From positions 930,001-994,000 of the forward strand of contig NZ_PTXL01000002.1 of the NCBI RefSeq assembly GCF_004343775.1: DNA of 64,000 nucleotides. Direction: 5' to 3'. This DNA is from Burkholderia sp. SRS-46. GTDB taxonomy: Bacteria; Pseudomonadota; Gammaproteobacteria; Burkholderiales; Burkholderiaceae. Shown here one piece after another: positions 8,791 through 22,848 of this stretch (its first letter is position 1; the number at the start of each line of letters is the position of its first letter). The position numbers and the translations under genes are program-made. The notes under the pieces were generated by a model that had not been told where the DNA came from, ran no database searches, and saw only the letters and a program-made list of their open reading frames with translations.

Positions 8791-9606
8791 TCACACCCCA
8801 TGCCGCGCCAGGAAATCCGTCACCGCATCGAGCACGGCCGCCGTGCGCTCGCGATGCGGCACGTGTCCGCATTCCTTCAGCATCATGACCGACGACGGCC
8901 CCGCGACGCGCGACGCGATGCGATCCGGGTGCACGGACGAGCCGTATTCATCCTGCGACCCATGAATCGCGAGCGTCGGACAGCGCACCTGCGGCAACAC
9001 GTCGTCGAGGCTCCAGTCGCGAAACTCGGCCGACAGCCACGTCTCGACCCACGCGCGCAGCACCCATTCCGCCTTGTCGCCGTGATAGCGCGCGAGACGC
9101 TCGAGCTGGCCCGGCGCCGCGAACTGGCGCCCGGCTTCGCGAATGCCGTCCAGCGTGCGCGCCTCGACGAATGCCTGTGCGGCCACCGTCACGAGCGCGC
9201 GGCACCGCTCGGGATACGCGGCGGCGGCCCCCACCGCCATCCCGCCGCCGACGCTGTGACCGAACGCGACGAACGACGCGATGCCGAGCTGCTCGCACAG
9301 CGCGCGCAACGCATGATCCGCCTCGTCGCGCACGAACGTCGGCGGCAGCTGCCCCGGATGCGGATCGGACTGGCCGAAGCCGAGCCGGTCGTAGGCGATC
9401 ACGTCGCGGCGCGCCGCCTGCGCGAGCTGCTCCGGAAAGTCGCGCCACAGCGCGACGCTGCCGAGCGAATCGTGCAGCAGCACGACCGGGCACGCGGCGG
9501 CGCCGGGCGCGGGCGCGCCGCGCCAGCGTTTCGCAAAGAGACGCCCTTGCGGCGTCGCGATCCAGGTCTCCTCGGTGAACGTATCGGGCATGTCTCGTCG
9601 TGTCAT
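8791..9606 (-). CDS. Alpha/beta-fold hydrolase
   Basis: 271 residues with the alpha/beta-hydrolase layout. The oxyanion region is VVLLHDSLGS, the nucleophile elbow GHSVGGG carries the catalytic Ser, the acid is in HGSQDEYGSSVHPDR, and the catalytic His is in ECGHVPHRE near the C-terminus. The block YDRLGFGQSDPHPG is typical of esterases and epoxide or lactone hydrolases of this fold. The start may be Met1 (9606) or Met6 (9591); neither has a clear ribosome-binding site. It precedes a LysR gene on the same strand but is 92 bases away and probably independent. Substrate unknown. Confidence 0.87.
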   Translation of the reverse strand: MTRRDMPDTFTEETWIATPQGRLFAKRWRGAPAPGAAACPVVLLHDSLGSVALWRDFPEQLAQAARRDVIAYDRLGFGQSDPHPGQLPPTFVRDEADHALRALCEQLGIASFVAFGHSVGGGMAVGAAAAYPERCRALVTVAAQAFVEARTLDGIREAGRQFAAPGQLERLARYHGDKAEWVLRAWVETWLSAEFRDWSLDDVLPQVRCPTLAIHGSQDEYGSSVHPDRIASRVAGPSSVMMLKECGHVPHRERTAAVLDAVTDFLARHGV

Positions 9607-9698
9607 GGAATTGAAGGCGGCCGCGCGCGTGCGGCCAAGCGAACTGCAGGTGATGTTGGCGCGACGGCGCGCGGCGCGTCAAGCGCGCGCGCCGCGAT

Positions 9699-10616
9699 TC
9701 ATTCCTGCTGCGGCGGCAGGTATTCGATCTTCGCCTCGTCGTAGAGCCGGTAGATCAGCGCCTGCATCGCGCGGATGTCTTCCGATTCGTCGAGCATCCG
9801 CATGCTCATGATGATCGGCGAGACGAGGTTCGGATCGTCGAGCGGCTTGTAGCTGACGTCATCGCGCTTCAGCCCGTACACGCTCTGCGGCACGACCGAC
9901 ACGCCCTCGCCCATCGCGACGAGGCCCAGCGCGATCTGCAGCTCGCGCGTCTCGTAGATGCGCCGCGGCTTCAGCGCGCGGTCATGGAACGCGGCCAGCA
10001 CCTGGTCCGCGTAGCTCGGCCGGGGCGCCTTCGGGAAGATGATCAGCGTGTCGTTGACGAGGTCGTGCAGCGACAGCACCTGTTTCGCGCTGTCGAGCGG
10101 ATGGCCGAGCGGCAGCGCGACGATCATCCGCTCCTCGCGCAGCACGACGCGCCGCACGCTCGGATCCTCGTGGCGGATGCGGCCGAACCCGACGTCGATC
10201 CGCCCCTCCTTCAACGCCTTGATCTGGTCCATCGTCGACATCTCGTGCAGGCTCAGCTCGACCGCCGGGCATTCGTCGCGATAGCGCCGGATGATCTTCG
10301 GCAGCATCCCGTACAGCGTCGAGCCGACGAACCCGATCGACATGCTCCGCTCGATCTTGCCGATCCGCTTCGTCATCGACTCCAGCTCGGCCGTCTGCGC
10401 CAGCAGCTGCACCGCGTGCGAATAGAAGAAGCGCCCCGCGTCGGTCAGCTTCAGCGGCCGCGTGTTGCGCTCGAACAGCATCACGCCGAGCGTCTCCTCG
10501 AGCTGCTGGATCTGGCGGCTCAGCGGCGGCTGCGCGATGTGCAGCCGCTCCGCCGCGCGCGTGAAATTCCGCTCGTCGGCGACCGCGACGAAGTAACGAA
10601 GGTGCCGCAACTCCAT
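9699..10616 (-). CDS. LysR-type regulator of catechol/benzoate degradation (CatR/BenM-like)
   Basis: 305 residues. Residues 1-60 are the LysR helix-turn-helix (MELRHLRYFVAVADERNFTR, then LHIAQPPLSRQIQQLE). The rest is the substrate-binding domain (SIGFVGSTLYGMLPKIIRRY, then VGFGRI). In CatR, CatM and BenM this domain senses cis,cis-muconate and benzoate. It is divergent from catA-benABCD, and sites resembling the BenM/CatM consensus lie directly before its start. It most likely activates that operon and represses itself. Which of CatR, CatM or BenM it equals cannot be settled from sequence alone. Confidence 0.92.
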   Translation of the reverse strand: MELRHLRYFVAVADERNFTRAAERLHIAQPPLSRQIQQLEETLGVMLFERNTRPLKLTDAGRFFYSHAVQLLAQTAELESMTKRIGKIERSMSIGFVGSTLYGMLPKIIRRYRDECPAVELSLHEMSTMDQIKALKEGRIDVGFGRIRHEDPSVRRVVLREERMIVALPLGHPLDSAKQVLSLHDLVNDTLIIFPKAPRPSYADQVLAAFHDRALKPRRIYETRELQIALGLVAMGEGVSVVPQSVYGLKRDDVSYKPLDDPNLVSPIIMSMRMLDESEDIRAMQALIYRLYDEAKIEYLPPQQE

Positions 10617-10620
10617 TTCT

Positions 10621-10657
10621 ATACCTCTGAGATATGGAACTGATACTAAATCAGTGT
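10621..10657. promoter_or_regulatory. LysR-regulator sites of ATAC-N7-GTAT type
   Basis: Two sites close to the CatM/BenM consensus ATAC-N7-GTAT are spaced 22 bases apart: ATAC-N7-ATAT at 10621-10635 and ATAC-N7-GTGT at 10643-10657. The second overlaps a perfect inverted repeat CTGAT-ACTAA-ATCAG (10640-10654). They sit 5 bases upstream of the LysR start on one side and about 35 bases above the putative catA -35 box on the other, as expected for recognition and activation sites. Confidence 0.6.
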
Positions 10658-10691
10658 TGGACGGCGCATTTCACCCGCAACTATCCTTCAA

Positions 10692-10720
10692 TTGCCCGCC
10701 CGGAACCCCACAACTATACC
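10692..10720 (+). promoter_or_regulatory. Putative catA-benABCD promoter
   Basis: A -35 element TTGCCC (10692-10697) and a -10 element TATACC (10715-10720) stand exactly 17 bases apart, about 97 bases before the catA start and downstream of the LysR-type sites. A weak -35 suits an activator-dependent promoter. Assignment is by pattern. Confidence 0.45.
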
Positions 10721-10817
10721 CCCAGAGCATTAACGCCCCAATCGGTCCGGACGGCGCAGGTCAGAGGAAACACGCGCATCCCGCCGGATCGCGGCCCATC
10801 AGAGCCAGGAGAAGACA

Positions 10818-11738
10818 ATGACCCACAGTGACATCGAAGCCCTCGTCGAAGGGTTCATCGTCGGCGCCGCACAGGGCGAAGCCGATCCGCGCGTGCGGCA
10901 GGTGGTCGTGCGGCTGACCGCCGACCTGTTCAAGGCGATCGAGGATCTCGACCTGACGCCGTCCGAGGTGTGGAAAGGCATCGAATACCTGTCCGAAGCC
11001 GGCGCGACGCAGGAACTCGGCCTGCTCGCCGCGGGCCTCGGCCTCGAACGCTTCCTCGACATCCGCATGGACGAAGCCGAAGCGCAGGCCGGCCTGACGG
11101 GCGGCACGCCGCGCACGATCGAAGGCCCGCTGTACGTGGCCGGCGCACCGGCCAGCATCGGCTTCGCGCGCCTCGACGACGGCACGGACGAAGCGAACGG
11201 CGACCTGCTGTTCATGCAGGGCACCGTGCATGGCGACGACGGCGCGCCGCTCGCGGGCGCGAAGGTCGAGGTCTGGCACGCGAACCTGCAGGGCAACTAT
11301 TCGTTCTTCGACAAGACCCAGCGCGCGTTCAACCTGCGCCGCACGATCGTCACCGACGCGCACGGCCGCTACCAGTTCCGCAGCATCGTGCCGGTCGGCT
11401 ACGGCTGCCCGCCGGACGGCACCACGCAGCGGCTGCTCGACCGGCTCGGCCGCCACGGCCGCCGCCCCGCGCACATCCACTTCTTCGTGTCCGCGCCGGG
11501 CCATCGCAAGCTGACCACGCAGATCAACATCGACGGCGACGCGTACCTGTGGGACGACTTCGCGTTCGCGAGCCGCGAAGGCCTCGTGCCCGCGATCGAG
11601 CGCGTGAGCGCGCCCGCGGCGCTCGAACGCCACGGCGTCGACCGGCCGTTCGCGTCGATCGATTTCGACTTCCGGCTGCACGGCGAGCATGCCGCGGCGC
11701 CGGACGTCGAGGTCACGCGCATCCGCGCCGCCGCCTGA
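10818..11738 (+). CDS. catA: Catechol 1,2-dioxygenase
   Basis: 306 residues. This intradiol enzyme opens catechol to cis,cis-muconate with non-haem Fe(III). The iron ligands are visible: Tyr161 (GNYSFFD), Tyr195 (PVGYGCPPD), and His219 and His221 (RPAHIHFFV). The N-terminal helical linker domain (about residues 1-100) is present, so length is normal. An AGGAG site precedes ATG. It is the first gene of an operon with benABCD, which makes catechol from benzoate, so benzoate is taken through to muconate. The downstream catB/catC genes are not in the window. Confidence 0.96.
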   Translation: MTHSDIEALVEGFIVGAAQGEADPRVRQVVVRLTADLFKAIEDLDLTPSEVWKGIEYLSEAGATQELGLLAAGLGLERFLDIRMDEAEAQAGLTGGTPRTIEGPLYVAGAPASIGFARLDDGTDEANGDLLFMQGTVHGDDGAPLAGAKVEVWHANLQGNYSFFDKTQRAFNLRRTIVTDAHGRYQFRSIVPVGYGCPPDGTTQRLLDRLGRHGRRPAHIHFFVSAPGHRKLTTQINIDGDAYLWDDFAFASREGLVPAIERVSAPAALERHGVDRPFASIDFDFRLHGEHAAAPDVEVTRIRAAA

Positions 11739-11844
11739 GCCGATTCCCGGTGCGCGCCACGCGACGCGCGCATCCCACCCCTGCCTTGCCTCGCACCGGA
11801 GCCCGCGCCCACGCGCCGAGCCCGGCCGACACTGGAGACACCCG

Positions 11845-13212
11845 ATGATCCCGATCTATCCGGACCGCGCGCCCGCCGTGCGCTCGCTCGACGATTTCCT
11901 CGTCGAGGACAAGACGAGCGGCGACTATCGCCTGCATCGCAGCGCGTTCACCGACGAAGCGCTGTTCGAGCTGGAGATGAAGCACATCTTCGAAGGCAAC
12001 TGGATCTACCTCGCGCACGAGAGCCAGATTCCGAACGTCAACGATTACTACACGACCTACATGGGCCGCCAGCCGGTGTTCATCGCGCGCAACCGCCAGG
12101 GCGAGCTGAACGCGTTCGTCAACGCGTGCACGCACCGCGGCGCGATGCTGTGCCGCCACAAGCGCGGCAACAAGGCGACCTACACGTGCCCGTTCCACGG
12201 CTGGACCTTCAACAACAGCGGCAAGCTGCTGAAGGTGAAGGATCCGGAAGGCGCCGGCTACCCCGACTGCTTCAACAAGGAAGGCTCGCACGACCTGAAG
12301 AAGGTTGCGCGCTTCGAGCGCTATCGCGGCTTCCTGTTCGGCAGCCTGAACCCGGACGTGCCGCCGCTGAAGGAGCACCTCGGCGAAGCGGCGCGGATCA
12401 TCGACATGATCGTCGACCAGTCGTCCGACGGGCTCGAAGTGCTGCGCGGTGCGTCGACCTACACGTACGAAGGCAACTGGAAGCTGACCGCCGAGAACGG
12501 CGCGGACGGCTATCACGTGTCGGCCGTGCACTGGAACTACGCGGCGACGACGAACCACCGCAAGGAGCAGAACGCGCGCGAGGACACGATCCGCGCGATG
12601 GACGCCGGCAGCTGGGGCCGCCAGGGCGGCGGCTTCTACGCGTTCGAGCGCGGCCACATGCTGCTGTGGACGCGCTGGTCGAACCCGGAGGACCGCCCGA
12701 ACTTCAGCCGCCGCGACGAATTCGCCGCGCGCTGCGGCAGCGAGAGCGCCGACTGGATGATCCAGAACTCGCGGAACCTGTGCCTGTATCCGAACGTGTA
12801 CCTGATGGACCAGTTCGGCTCGCAGATCCGCGTGCTGCGCCCGCTGTCGGTGAACCGCACCGAAGTGACGATCTACTGCATCGCGCCGAAGGGCGAGGAA
12901 GCCGACGCGCGCGCGCGCCGCATCCGCCAGTACGAGGATTTCTTCAACGTGAGCGGGATGGCGACGCCCGACGATCTCGAGGAATTCCGCGCCTGCCAGC
13001 AGGGCTACGCGGGCATCGCGGTGGCCTGGAACGACATGTGCCGCGGCTCGACGCACTGGATCGACGGCGCGGACGACGCCGCCCGCAAGATCGGCCTGAA
13101 CCCGGTGATGAGCGGCGTGAAGACGGAAGACGAAGGGCTCTATACGGTGCAGCACCGCTACTGGGCCGAGACGATGAAAAAGGCCATCGACGCCGAACGG
13201 AGCCACGCATGA
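11845..13212 (+). CDS. benA: Benzoate 1,2-dioxygenase, large (alpha) subunit
   Basis: 455 residues from ATG at 11845, with GGAGA upstream; an in-frame extension to 11689 overlaps catA and was rejected. The Rieske 2Fe-2S ligands are Cys95-x-His97 (ACTHRGAM) and Cys115-x2-His118 (CPFHGW). The mononuclear iron site includes the two His residues of [15 protein letters not shown]. Together with BenB it inserts O2 into benzoate to give the cis-diol carboxylate, using electrons from BenC. The stop overlaps the benB start by 4 bases (ATGA), which indicates translational coupling. Confidence 0.97.
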   Translation: MIPIYPDRAPAVRSLDDFLVEDKTSGDYRLHRSAFTDEALFELEMKHIFEGNWIYLAHESQIPNVNDYYTTYMGRQPVFIARNRQGELNAFVNACTHRGAMLCRHKRGNKATYTCPFHGWTFNNSGKLLKVKDPEGAGYPDCFNKEGSHDLKKVARFERYRGFLFGSLNPDVPPLKEHLGEAARIIDMIVDQSSDGLEVLRGASTYTYEGNWKLTAENGADGYHVSAVHWNYAATTNHRKEQNAREDTIRAMDAGSWGRQGGGFYAFERGHMLLWTRWSNPEDRPNFSRRDEFAARCGSESADWMIQNSRNLCLYPNVYLMDQFGSQIRVLRPLSVNRTEVTIYCIAPKGEEADARARRIRQYEDFFNVSGMATPDDLEEFRACQQGYAGIAVAWNDMCRGSTHWIDGADDAARKIGLNPVMSGVKTEDEGLYTVQHRYWAETMKKAIDAERSHA

Positions 13213-13700
13213 ACACGATTTCGATCGCCGACGTCCAGGCGTTCCTGTACCGCGAAAGCCGCCTGCTCGACGACGAGCAGTGGGACGACTGGCTCACCTG
13301 CTACCACCCCGACGCGCAGTTCTGGATGCCGTCGTGGGACGACGACGACACGCTCGTCACCGATCCGCAGCGCGAGATCTCGCTGATCTTCTACCCGAAC
13401 CGGCAAGGCCTCGAGGATCGCGTGTTCCGCATCAAGACCGAGCGTTCGAGCGCGACGATGCCCGACACGCGCACCTGCCACAACGTCGCGAACGTCGAGC
13501 TGGAGAAGCACGAGGGCGGCGTCTGCACGGTGCGCTTCAACTGGCACACGCTGAGCTTCCGCTACAAGACCGTGTCGACCTATTTCGGCATGTCGCGCTA
13601 CGTGATCGATTTCAACGGCGATGCGCCGCAGATCCTGGACAAGTATGTCGTCCTGAAGAACGACTACATCAATCAGGTCATCGACGTCTATCACATCTGA
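13209..13700 (+). CDS. benB: Benzoate 1,2-dioxygenase, small (beta) subunit
   Basis: 163 residues, the usual length for ring-hydroxylating dioxygenase beta subunits (cystatin-like NTF2 fold). Family blocks seen are [35 protein letters not shown] and the C-terminal [15 protein letters not shown]. It has a structural role in the alpha3-beta3 oxygenase. It overlaps benA by 4 bases and is followed by benC after 24 bases. Confidence 0.96.
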   Translation: MNTISIADVQAFLYRESRLLDDEQWDDWLTCYHPDAQFWMPSWDDDDTLVTDPQREISLIFYPNRQGLEDRVFRIKTERSSATMPDTRTCHNVANVELEKHEGGVCTVRFNWHTLSFRYKTVSTYFGMSRYVIDFNGDAPQILDKYVVLKNDYINQVIDVYHI

Positions 13701-15532
<1,832 letters not shown>

Positions 15533-15578
15533 GGCCCGCAGCCCGCCCGCGCGGCGCAACCGCGGGGGCACGTGCGTG

Positions 15579-15824
15579 CTACCCCTCCGTCGCGAACAGC
15601 GCGTCGCGCTGGTCGGCGTTCAGCGTGTCGAGCGACACGCTCGCCTGGTGGTAGCAGATCATCGCGCCATAGAGTTCGGCGAGGCAGTTGCTGCCGGCGT
15701 CGAGCGCGTAGCCGTCCTCGCCGTCCGGGGCCGGCGGGTACACTTCGCGCCACGCATTGATCGCCGCTTCGATTCGCACGATGGAGACGGTCTCGGCCGT
15801 CCGCTCGGCAGGTGATGCGCTCAT
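15579..15824 (-). CDS. Small DUF3717-like protein
   Basis: 81 residues from ATG at 15824 with GAGG upstream. Blocks are RIEAAINAWREVYPPAPDGE, GYALDAGSNCLAELYGAMIC and YHQASVSLDTLNADQRDAL. I recall this pattern as the DUF3717 family common in Burkholderia; no function is known to me. No signal peptide or membrane helix is visible, so it is probably cytoplasmic. It is convergent with benD and lies 155 bases beyond the lysP terminator, so it probably has its own promoter. Confidence 0.75.
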   Translation of the reverse strand: MSASPAERTAETVSIVRIEAAINAWREVYPPAPDGEDGYALDAGSNCLAELYGAMICYHQASVSLDTLNADQRDALFATEG

Positions 15825-15979
15825 GAATTCCTCTTGGTTGCGCGCCCCGCGCGCCATGCCGGCTCCGACGGAACGATTGAAACACCGGCAGCCGAGCCGG
15901 CAGGGTCGGGAAATATAACCGGCTTTTCCCGCATGCAGGCCAGTGCCGATGAAAAAAATCGCGCCGGTCCCCGCCACGC

Positions 15980-16011
15980 AAAAAAAAAACGGGAAGCCGG
16001 TGGGCTTCCCG
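15980..16011 (-). terminator. Rho-independent terminator of lysP
   Basis: On the minus strand a perfect 9-bp stem CGGGAAGCC / GGCTTCCCG with a 4-base loop is followed by a run of nine or more T residues. It lies 38 bases after the lysP stop and ends that transcript before the next gene. Confidence 0.92.
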
Positions 16012-16048
16012 TTGCGTCCCGAACGCGCGGCGCCATGCGCCGCATCGT

Positions 16049-17593
16049 TCATGCCGCCGTTTCCCGCGTCGGCACCGTCTGCACCTGCCCGCGCTGCGCG
16101 TCCCGGCTCGCGGCGATCCACGGTGCGATTTCCATGTCCTCGTAACGCACGAAGCGGCTCTTTTTCGCGAGCCGGTAGCCGCCCCACACCACGAGGAACA
16201 GCGGAATGCCGACGTAGGTCGCGAACACGCCGCTCCAGTCGATCCGGTTCGCGAGGAACGCCTGGTAGTCCTGGCCGAGCGCGATCACGATACACAGCAC
16301 GAACGCGAACAGCGGGCCGAACGGGAACCACTTCGATTGGTACGGCAGCTGGTCGAGCGAATAGCCCTGCGCGACATAGCCCTTGCGGAACCGGTAATGG
16401 CTGACCGCGATGCCGAGCCACGCGATGAAACCCGTCATCCCGGACGTGTTCAGCAGCCACATGTAGACCGTCTTGTCGCCGTAGAGCGACGTGAAGAAGC
16501 ACAGCGCGCCGACCGCGGTGGTTGCATACAGCGCGTTGCGCGGCACGCCGCCCGGCGACAGCTTCGCGAACAGCTTCGGCGCGCGGCCTTCGGTCGCGAG
16601 GTTGTACAGCATCCGCGTCGACGCATACATGCCCGAGTTGCCGGCCGACAGCACGGCGGTGAGGATCACCGCGTTCATCACGCCGGCCGCGAACGCGAGG
16701 CCCGCGTGGCGGAACACCAGCGTGAACGGGCTCACGCCGATGTCGGTCACGTCGCTCTTCAGCAGGTTCGGGTCGGTGTACGGAATCAGCACGCCGATCA
16801 CGAAGATCGCCAGCACGTAGAACAGCAGGATCCGCCAGAACACCTGGCGCACCGCGCGCGGGATCGTGGTGCGCGGGTTTTCCGATTCGCCGGCCGCGAC
16901 GCCGATCAGCTCGGTGCCCTGGAACGAGAAGCCCGCGATCATCGCGACGCCCATCATCGCCGGCAGGCCGCCCGCGAACGGCGCGTCGCCGATCGTCAGG
17001 TTGCTCCAGCCGTCGTGCGGCGCGCCCTTCAGAATGCCGAAGATCATCAGCAGGCCGACGCCGATGAACGCAACCACGGTGACGACCTTGATCAGCGCGA
17101 ACCAGTATTCCGCCTCGCCGAAGCCGCGCACGGTGAGCGCGTTGAGCAGGAACATCACGCCGAGGAACGCCGCGCTCCACCAGACGCCCGGCACGTCCGG
17201 GAACCAGTAGTGCATCACGAGCTGCGCGGCGACCAGTTCGACCGCGATCGTCACCGCCCAGTTGTACCAGTAGTTCCAGCCGAGCGCGAAGCCGAAGCCG
17301 TCGTCGACGTACTTCGCGCCGTAGGTCGCGAACGAGCCCGACACCGGCATGAACGCGGCCATCTCGCCGAGGCTCGTCATCAGGAAGTAGACCATCAGGC
17401 CGATCAGCATGTACGCGACCATCGCGCCGCCGGGGCCGGCCTGCGAGATCGACGCGCCGGACGCAACGAACAGGCCGGTGCCGATCGAGCCGCCGATCGC
17501 GATCATCGTCAGGTGGCGCGCCTTCAGCGCGCGGTGGAGCTTGGGAGGGTTCTCGGACGAACCGGGTCGGTCGGGATTCGGAAGTGCGGACAT
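16049..17593 (-). CDS. lysP: Lysine-specific permease (APC family)
   Basis: 514 residues, a 12-helix amino-acid/polyamine/organocation transporter. It matches remembered E. coli LysP almost block by block: LKARHLTMIAIGGSIGTGLF, SGSFATYG, GFALGWNYWYNWAVT, VRGFGEAEYWF, FSFQGTELIG, SAGNSGMYASTRMLY and LNTSGMTGFIAWLGIA. It imports lysine with protons; in enterobacteria LysP also acts as a lysine sensor. The start at 17593 is taken because the LysP-like N-terminus begins there; an extension to 17806 is low-complexity Arg/Ala. It is monocistronic, with a strong terminator. Confidence 0.92.
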   Translation of the reverse strand: MSALPNPDRPGSSENPPKLHRALKARHLTMIAIGGSIGTGLFVASGASISQAGPGGAMVAYMLIGLMVYFLMTSLGEMAAFMPVSGSFATYGAKYVDDGFGFALGWNYWYNWAVTIAVELVAAQLVMHYWFPDVPGVWWSAAFLGVMFLLNALTVRGFGEAEYWFALIKVVTVVAFIGVGLLMIFGILKGAPHDGWSNLTIGDAPFAGGLPAMMGVAMIAGFSFQGTELIGVAAGESENPRTTIPRAVRQVFWRILLFYVLAIFVIGVLIPYTDPNLLKSDVTDIGVSPFTLVFRHAGLAFAAGVMNAVILTAVLSAGNSGMYASTRMLYNLATEGRAPKLFAKLSPGGVPRNALYATTAVGALCFFTSLYGDKTVYMWLLNTSGMTGFIAWLGIAVSHYRFRKGYVAQGYSLDQLPYQSKWFPFGPLFAFVLCIVIALGQDYQAFLANRIDWSGVFATYVGIPLFLVVWGGYRLAKKSRFVRYEDMEIAPWIAASRDAQRGQVQTVPTRETAA

Positions 17594-18210
17594 AAGACGG
17601 ACGAACGTTGAGCGGGCCGACGGCAGGCGGGGCCGGCGCCCGTGCGAAACCGGGGCGCGATGCGCGCCGTGGCCTGCATGCGATGCGGCGCCCGGGCATG
17701 TCGCGCGCCGGGCGCCTGCGGCGAAAGCGCGGATTCTACCTGATTCGTCCACCGCGCAGCGCGCGCGGCGCGCAACCGGCGCGATGCGCAGCCTTTGCAG
17801 AATCAAGGGGTTGGGTGCGGCCGGCTAGGTGCGGCCGGCCAGGTGTGGGCGGCCAGGTGTGGGCGGCTAGATGCGGCCGGCTAGGTGCGGCCGGCGAGGT
17901 GTGGGCGGCCAGGCGCGGCCGGCGAGGCGCACCTGGCCGAAAAACCGCCCAACCACCGATCGACCTGAAAACGACCCAGCCGGATTGACGATAATCAGAC
18001 AAAAGGCAGATACTGCCCTGTCGATTCCAATCCGATCGCGGCCGCGGAATCCCGGTAATGCAACGTAACCGGGTCGGATTCGCTTTAATGCATGACGCGT
18101 TTGGCAACGTGGTCAGTTCGTTGAAGTTCGCGAGATAATACGGATTAATTCGAAATAATCGTGCGGGATCGTCCAATGCGCGCATCCTCCGCCTCCCTAT
18201 TCCCGTCAGG
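17594..18210. other. Intergenic region between lysP and the diguanylate cyclase
   Basis: 617 bases without a supported gene. It contains the divergent promoter regions and a 14-bp minisatellite (listed separately). The part from 17985 to 18180 is AT-richer and is the likely promoter region for the cyclase; no convincing -35/-10 pair was fixed. Confidence 0.6.
17814..17939. repeat. 14-bp tandem repeat (minisatellite), about 8 copies
   Basis: Eight head-to-tail copies of a 14-bp unit run from 17814 to 17925, followed by a decayed ninth. Two unit types occur: GGTGCGGCCGGCTA-like and GGTGTGGGCGGCCA-like, in the order A A B B A A B A. Differences are single substitutions, with no length change. 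Such arrays vary in copy number by slippage. Confidence 0.9.
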
Positions 18211-19746
18211 ATGATCTCCTTCCCGCCGCTGCAAGCGTTGCGCCGTCCTGTTGCTGCGACAGTCGCACGGATTCTGTCGCCCAACGGCATCATCGTTTCC
18301 GGCTTCGTGCTGCTGCTGTTCAGCTGGAGTTTGTGCGCGTCGGTGCTGATCGACGCGCGCCGCGACGCGTATCTCCATGCAATCGACAATGCCCGCAACC
18401 TGATGCTGCTCATCGAGCGCGACATCGCGCGGAATATCGAGCTGTATGACTTGTCGCTGCAAAACGTCGTCGACGGCGTGACCGACCCGGCCTTGATGGC
18501 GCTGCCGCCGGCGCTGCGGCACCGGGTGCTGTTCGACCGCGCGGCAACCGGCAGCTATCTCGGCTCGATTTTCGTGATGGACGCGCAGGGCGACATCGTG
18601 ATCGATTCCCGCTCGGTGCCCGCGCGGCGCGGCAATTTCGCCGACCGCGACTATTTCGCCGCGCAGCGCGACAAGCCGGGCCAGGGGCTCTTCATCAGCA
18701 AGCCGTACGCGTCCCGGCTGCGCAGCGGCGCGCTGACGATCGCGCTGAGCCGCCGGATCGACCGGCCGGACGGCACGTTCGGCGGCATCGTCGTCGGCAC
18801 GCTGAGCATCGACTACTTCCGCGCGCTGCTCGACGGCATCGCGGTCGGCAAGCGCGGCTCCGCGTCGATCGTCGAGAGCAACGGCGCGCTCGTGTCCCGC
18901 CTGCCGTACGACCCGGCCATGGTCGGCCGCGACCTGCACAACGCGCCGCTGTTCGCGCAGGCGATCGCGCAGCGCGAAGGCGTGCTGAACGGCAGCGCAT
19001 CGATCGACGGCGTGCGGCGCTACTTCGTCTACCGGCACATAAAAGGCCTGCCGCTGATCGTCAACGTCGCGCCGGCCGAGGAGGACGTGTATGCGCCGTG
19101 GCGCAACCGCGCGATCTGGATCGGGGTGCTGATGGCGGCCTTTACGCTCATCATCGCGGCCGGCTCGGTGCTGCTGTCGCGCGAACTGCGGCGCCGGCAG
19201 GTGGCCGAAGCGAAGCTGGTTCGCCTCGCGCAAACCGATTCGCTGACCGGTCTCGACAACCGCGGCACGTTCGACACCGTGCTCGCGCAGGAAACCCAGC
19301 GCGCGAGCCGCAGCGGCCGGCCGCTGTCCCTGCTGTTCGTCGACGTCGATCACTTCAAGTCCTTCAACGACTTCTACGGCCACCAGGCGGGCGACGACGT
19401 GCTGCGCCAGGTCGCGCAGTGCGCGTCGCGCAGCCTGCGCCGCCCGAGCGACCATGTCGCGCGCTACGGCGGCGAGGAATTCGTGGTCACGCTGCCGGAT
19501 ACCGACGCACGCGGCGCGGCGACCGTCGCGGAAGCGATCCGGCGCGCGATCGCCGCGCTCGACATCGAGCACGTGACGAGCCCGCACGGGCGCGTCACCG
19601 TCAGCATCGGCACGGCCACCACCGCGAGCGACCGCATGACGAGCGCCGCGACGCTGCTCAAGCGCGCCGACGACGCGCTGTATCACGCGAAATCCGGCGG
19701 CCGCAACCTCGTGTGGGACGCGGCGCGCAGCCGGACCGAGGCGTGA
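18211..19746 (+). CDS. Membrane-bound diguanylate cyclase with periplasmic sensor (dCache-like)
   Basis: 511 residues. An N-terminal membrane helix (about residues 27-47) is followed by a periplasmic sensor of about 260 residues with PDC/Cache features (RRGNFADRDYFAAQRD, GLFISKPYASR). A second helix lies near residues 305-325, and a C-terminal GGEEF domain follows. The active site is RYGGEEF, and the inhibitory I-site RPSD lies five residues before it, so feedback by c-di-GMP is expected. DSLTGLDNRG and DVDHFKSFND are normal. It makes c-di-GMP in response to an unknown extracellular ligand. No EAL domain is present. Confidence 0.93.
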   Translation: MISFPPLQALRRPVAATVARILSPNGIIVSGFVLLLFSWSLCASVLIDARRDAYLHAIDNARNLMLLIERDIARNIELYDLSLQNVVDGVTDPALMALPPALRHRVLFDRAATGSYLGSIFVMDAQGDIVIDSRSVPARRGNFADRDYFAAQRDKPGQGLFISKPYASRLRSGALTIALSRRIDRPDGTFGGIVVGTLSIDYFRALLDGIAVGKRGSASIVESNGALVSRLPYDPAMVGRDLHNAPLFAQAIAQREGVLNGSASIDGVRRYFVYRHIKGLPLIVNVAPAEEDVYAPWRNRAIWIGVLMAAFTLIIAAGSVLLSRELRRRQVAEAKLVRLAQTDSLTGLDNRGTFDTVLAQETQRASRSGRPLSLLFVDVDHFKSFNDFYGHQAGDDVLRQVAQCASRSLRRPSDHVARYGGEEFVVTLPDTDARGAATVAEAIRRAIAALDIEHVTSPHGRVTVSIGTATTASDRMTSAATLLKRADDALYHAKSGGRNLVWDAARSRTEA

Positions 19747-19889
19747 CCGCGTGGCGGCGGGCGCGCTGCCGCCGCGCCCCCACCGTGGACAGCCCGCGCG
19801 CGTTCCGCTAGCGTTACGTCTGATCGCAGCCGCGACGCGACGCCGGCCGGGCCTCCGCCGGCGCGTTTCCTCGTCACCCGCTTTCCGCC

Positions 19890-22578
<2,689 letters not shown>

Positions 22579-22848
22579 AACGCGCTGTTGATTGGAGCCG
22601 GGCGGCGGGTTCTGTCGCTCGGCTTTGTCGAACCATCTCCCTTCCTCAGTGAAGCGCCAAGCTGGCTCCCTTCACGTCATCAAGCAACGTCGCTGTTGGT
22701 CGCCGGCGTTCAACTTGCAAGTTCTTGCAGACACGCATCTCTGATCTTCTCGGTTGCGGTCTCGGCAAGTGACGACGTACTTCCATTTACATCGACGACC
22801 GGACTCGGCTCGACGGAATCGTGCGCTCGATTGCTTCCTGGAAAGCGG
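22579..22848 (-). other. Gap downstream of argG with a possible degraded gene tail
   Basis: No intact gene. On the minus strand one frame reads coding-like sequence (HDSVEPSPVVDVNGSTSSLA, ending ACLQELAS and a stop near 22727). It lies just past the stop of the 154-residue gene and may be the remains of another immunity gene. This is a weak call based on composition only. Confidence 0.25.
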
